Part shown: piece by piece, positions 32,387 through 32,938 of the stretch
Layout: each line of letters begins with the position of its first letter
Numbering within the stretch: the first letter of the stretch is position 1
Assembly (NCBI GenBank): GCA_004210715.1
Contig: SEDB01000025.1
Span: 1-32,938 of the forward strand
Length of the DNA stretch: 32,938 nucleotides
Origin: Pedobacter sp.
Lineage (GTDB): Bacteria > Bacteroidota > Bacteroidia > Sphingobacteriales > Sphingobacteriaceae
Direction of reading: 5' to 3'
The notes under the pieces: model-generated
Told to the model about the DNA's origin: nothing
Databases searched by the model: none
The model's input: the letters and a program-made list of their open reading frames with translations, nothing else
Program-made: the position numbers and the translations under genes

Positions 32387-32746
32387 ATGAAAAAGACATT
32401 AATTATCGGAGCATCTCCTGATCCTTCAAGATATGCATATAAAGCAGCGCATATGTTAAAACGCTTCAATCATGATATCGTTAATGTGGGAATCAAAAAG
32501 GGAGCGGTTGCCGATGTAGAAATCGAAAAACCCGGTCAAATCCATCAGGATATTGATACGATAACGCTCTACATAGGCCCGGCACTTCAGCCACAGTACC
32601 ATGATTATATTATAGATACAAAACCTAAAAGAGTCATCTTCAACCCAGGAACAGAAAACTATGAGCTTGAAAAATTGCTAGATCAGCATGATATTGAACC
32701 TGTCAGGGCGTGTACATTAGTAATGCTGAGTACTGGGCAATATTAA
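32387..32746 (+). CDS. CoA-binding domain protein
   Basis: A 119-residue single-domain Rossmann protein of the CoA-binding (succinyl-CoA synthetase alpha-like) family. The N-terminal motif LIIGASPDPSRYAYKAAHML, the middle VEIEKPGQIHQDIDTITLYI, and the end KRVIFNPGTENYELEKLLD are typical. These proteins bind a nucleotide or CoA; their cellular role is not known. It follows the DinB-like gene by 12 bases. A GC-rich non-coding element begins about 40 bases after its stop. Confidence 0.88.
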   Translation: MKKTLIIGASPDPSRYAYKAAHMLKRFNHDIVNVGIKKGAVADVEIEKPGQIHQDIDTITLYIGPALQPQYHDYIIDTKPKRVIFNPGTENYELEKLLDQHDIEPVRACTLVMLSTGQY

Positions 32747-32786
32747 AATTATTTGAAAAGCACTGTCATTACTATTATATAAGTAT

Positions 32787-32897
32787 CGTCCCGCCCTTTG
32801 TTCAAAATCCTCGCTCGTGCCTCGCTGCGGGTTTTCCACTATGGTCGGGTTTAGGTGGCACGGCCGTTGCAACAAACAAATGCCCAGGTGCAAACCT
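32787..32897. repeat. GC-rich non-coding element, probable interspersed repeat
   Basis: About 110 bases that are clearly GC-richer (well over half G+C by count) than the flanking AT-rich DNA, with no credible gene: the two short frames across it have no recognisable domain. It contains a 7-base stem (AAAATCC at 32804-32810 with GGGTTTT at 32829-32835, one G-U pair), a CTCGCTCGTGCCTCGCTGC core with internal direct repeats, and a CGGCCG palindrome. I think I have met a very similar sequence between Pedobacter/Mucilaginibacter genes, but cannot confirm it here. The element may continue to the window end. Confidence 0.5.
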
Positions 32898-32938
32898 ACA
32901 CTAGCTAAACGCAATCATACTGTACGCACTCGATGTTT

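Noticed and set aside
32710-32914. Two short overlapping reading frames, one on each strand, at the window end
   Set aside because: They run through the GC-rich non-coding element, have no recognisable domain, and one begins inside the CoA-binding gene.
1-32938. CRISPR array, tRNA or rRNA genes, integrase or intact insertion sequence
   Set aside because: No regularly spaced repeats, no cloverleaf with a GTTCRA T-arm, and no transposase or integrase motif were seen.

Overview
The window looks like chromosomal DNA from a member of the Bacteroidota, most likely a Pedobacter-like Sphingobacteriaceae. The evidence is an AT-rich genome, TAnnTTTG-type promoter boxes close to start codons, few Shine-Dalgarno sequences, a GIN-domain protein, a B12-domain-less mutase of the Bacteroidetes type, and protein sequences typical of that family. 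The genus is inferred from recognition, not from a search. There is no CRISPR array, no rRNA or tRNA gene, no prophage and no intact insertion sequence.

Layout. 1-2167 (+): the tail of a thioredoxin-fold protein, an orphan DppB-type permease and shikimate kinase. 2178-5865 (-): carotenoid desaturase CrtD, an M28 peptidase and a DoxX protein. 5866-9708: a promoter-rich gap with a possible 36-residue ORF, RlmD, a hypothetical protein, a GIN-domain surface protein and a PyrR-like phosphoribosyltransferase. 9798-13774 (+): a carotenoid tailoring block of acyltransferase, glycosyltransferase, CruF, IspH and CrtW. 13889-16560: HemH, gluconokinase and a damaged Kdo transferase (waaA). 16624-21104 (+): a nucleotide-sugar/exopolysaccharide run of Ugd, an N-terminally truncated UDP-xylose synthase, GalE, an unknown protein and a CpsB-type PHP phosphatase. 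21207-25124: a MacB-type permease, an IscA-type protein, a membrane-anchored unknown and a methylmalonyl-CoA mutase alpha subunit. 25125-27063: a DnaA-box cluster and dnaA. 27185-30135 (-): NUDIX, an unknown protein, two TPM-domain proteins and LemA. 30332-32746 (+): an FAD oxidoreductase, a DinB-fold protein and a CoA-binding protein. The window ends in a GC-rich non-coding element that looks like an interspersed repeat.

How the genes work together. The most coherent system is the carotenoid set. CruF (1',2'-hydration), CrtD (3',4'-desaturation), CrtW (4-ketolation), a GT2 glycosyltransferase and an acyltransferase are the activities needed for an acylated glycosyl keto-carotenoid of the salinixanthin type. 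IspH, which feeds the isoprenoid pool, sits inside the block. The early genes (crtE, crtB, crtI, crtY) are not in the window.

Two places look damaged. waaA has an internal deletion plus frameshift that removes its GST-type motif. The ugd/uxs junction lacks about 40 codons of the second gene, including its NAD-binding glycine motif. They lie only about 2 kb apart, so either the assembly is faulty here or both envelope-sugar genes have decayed.
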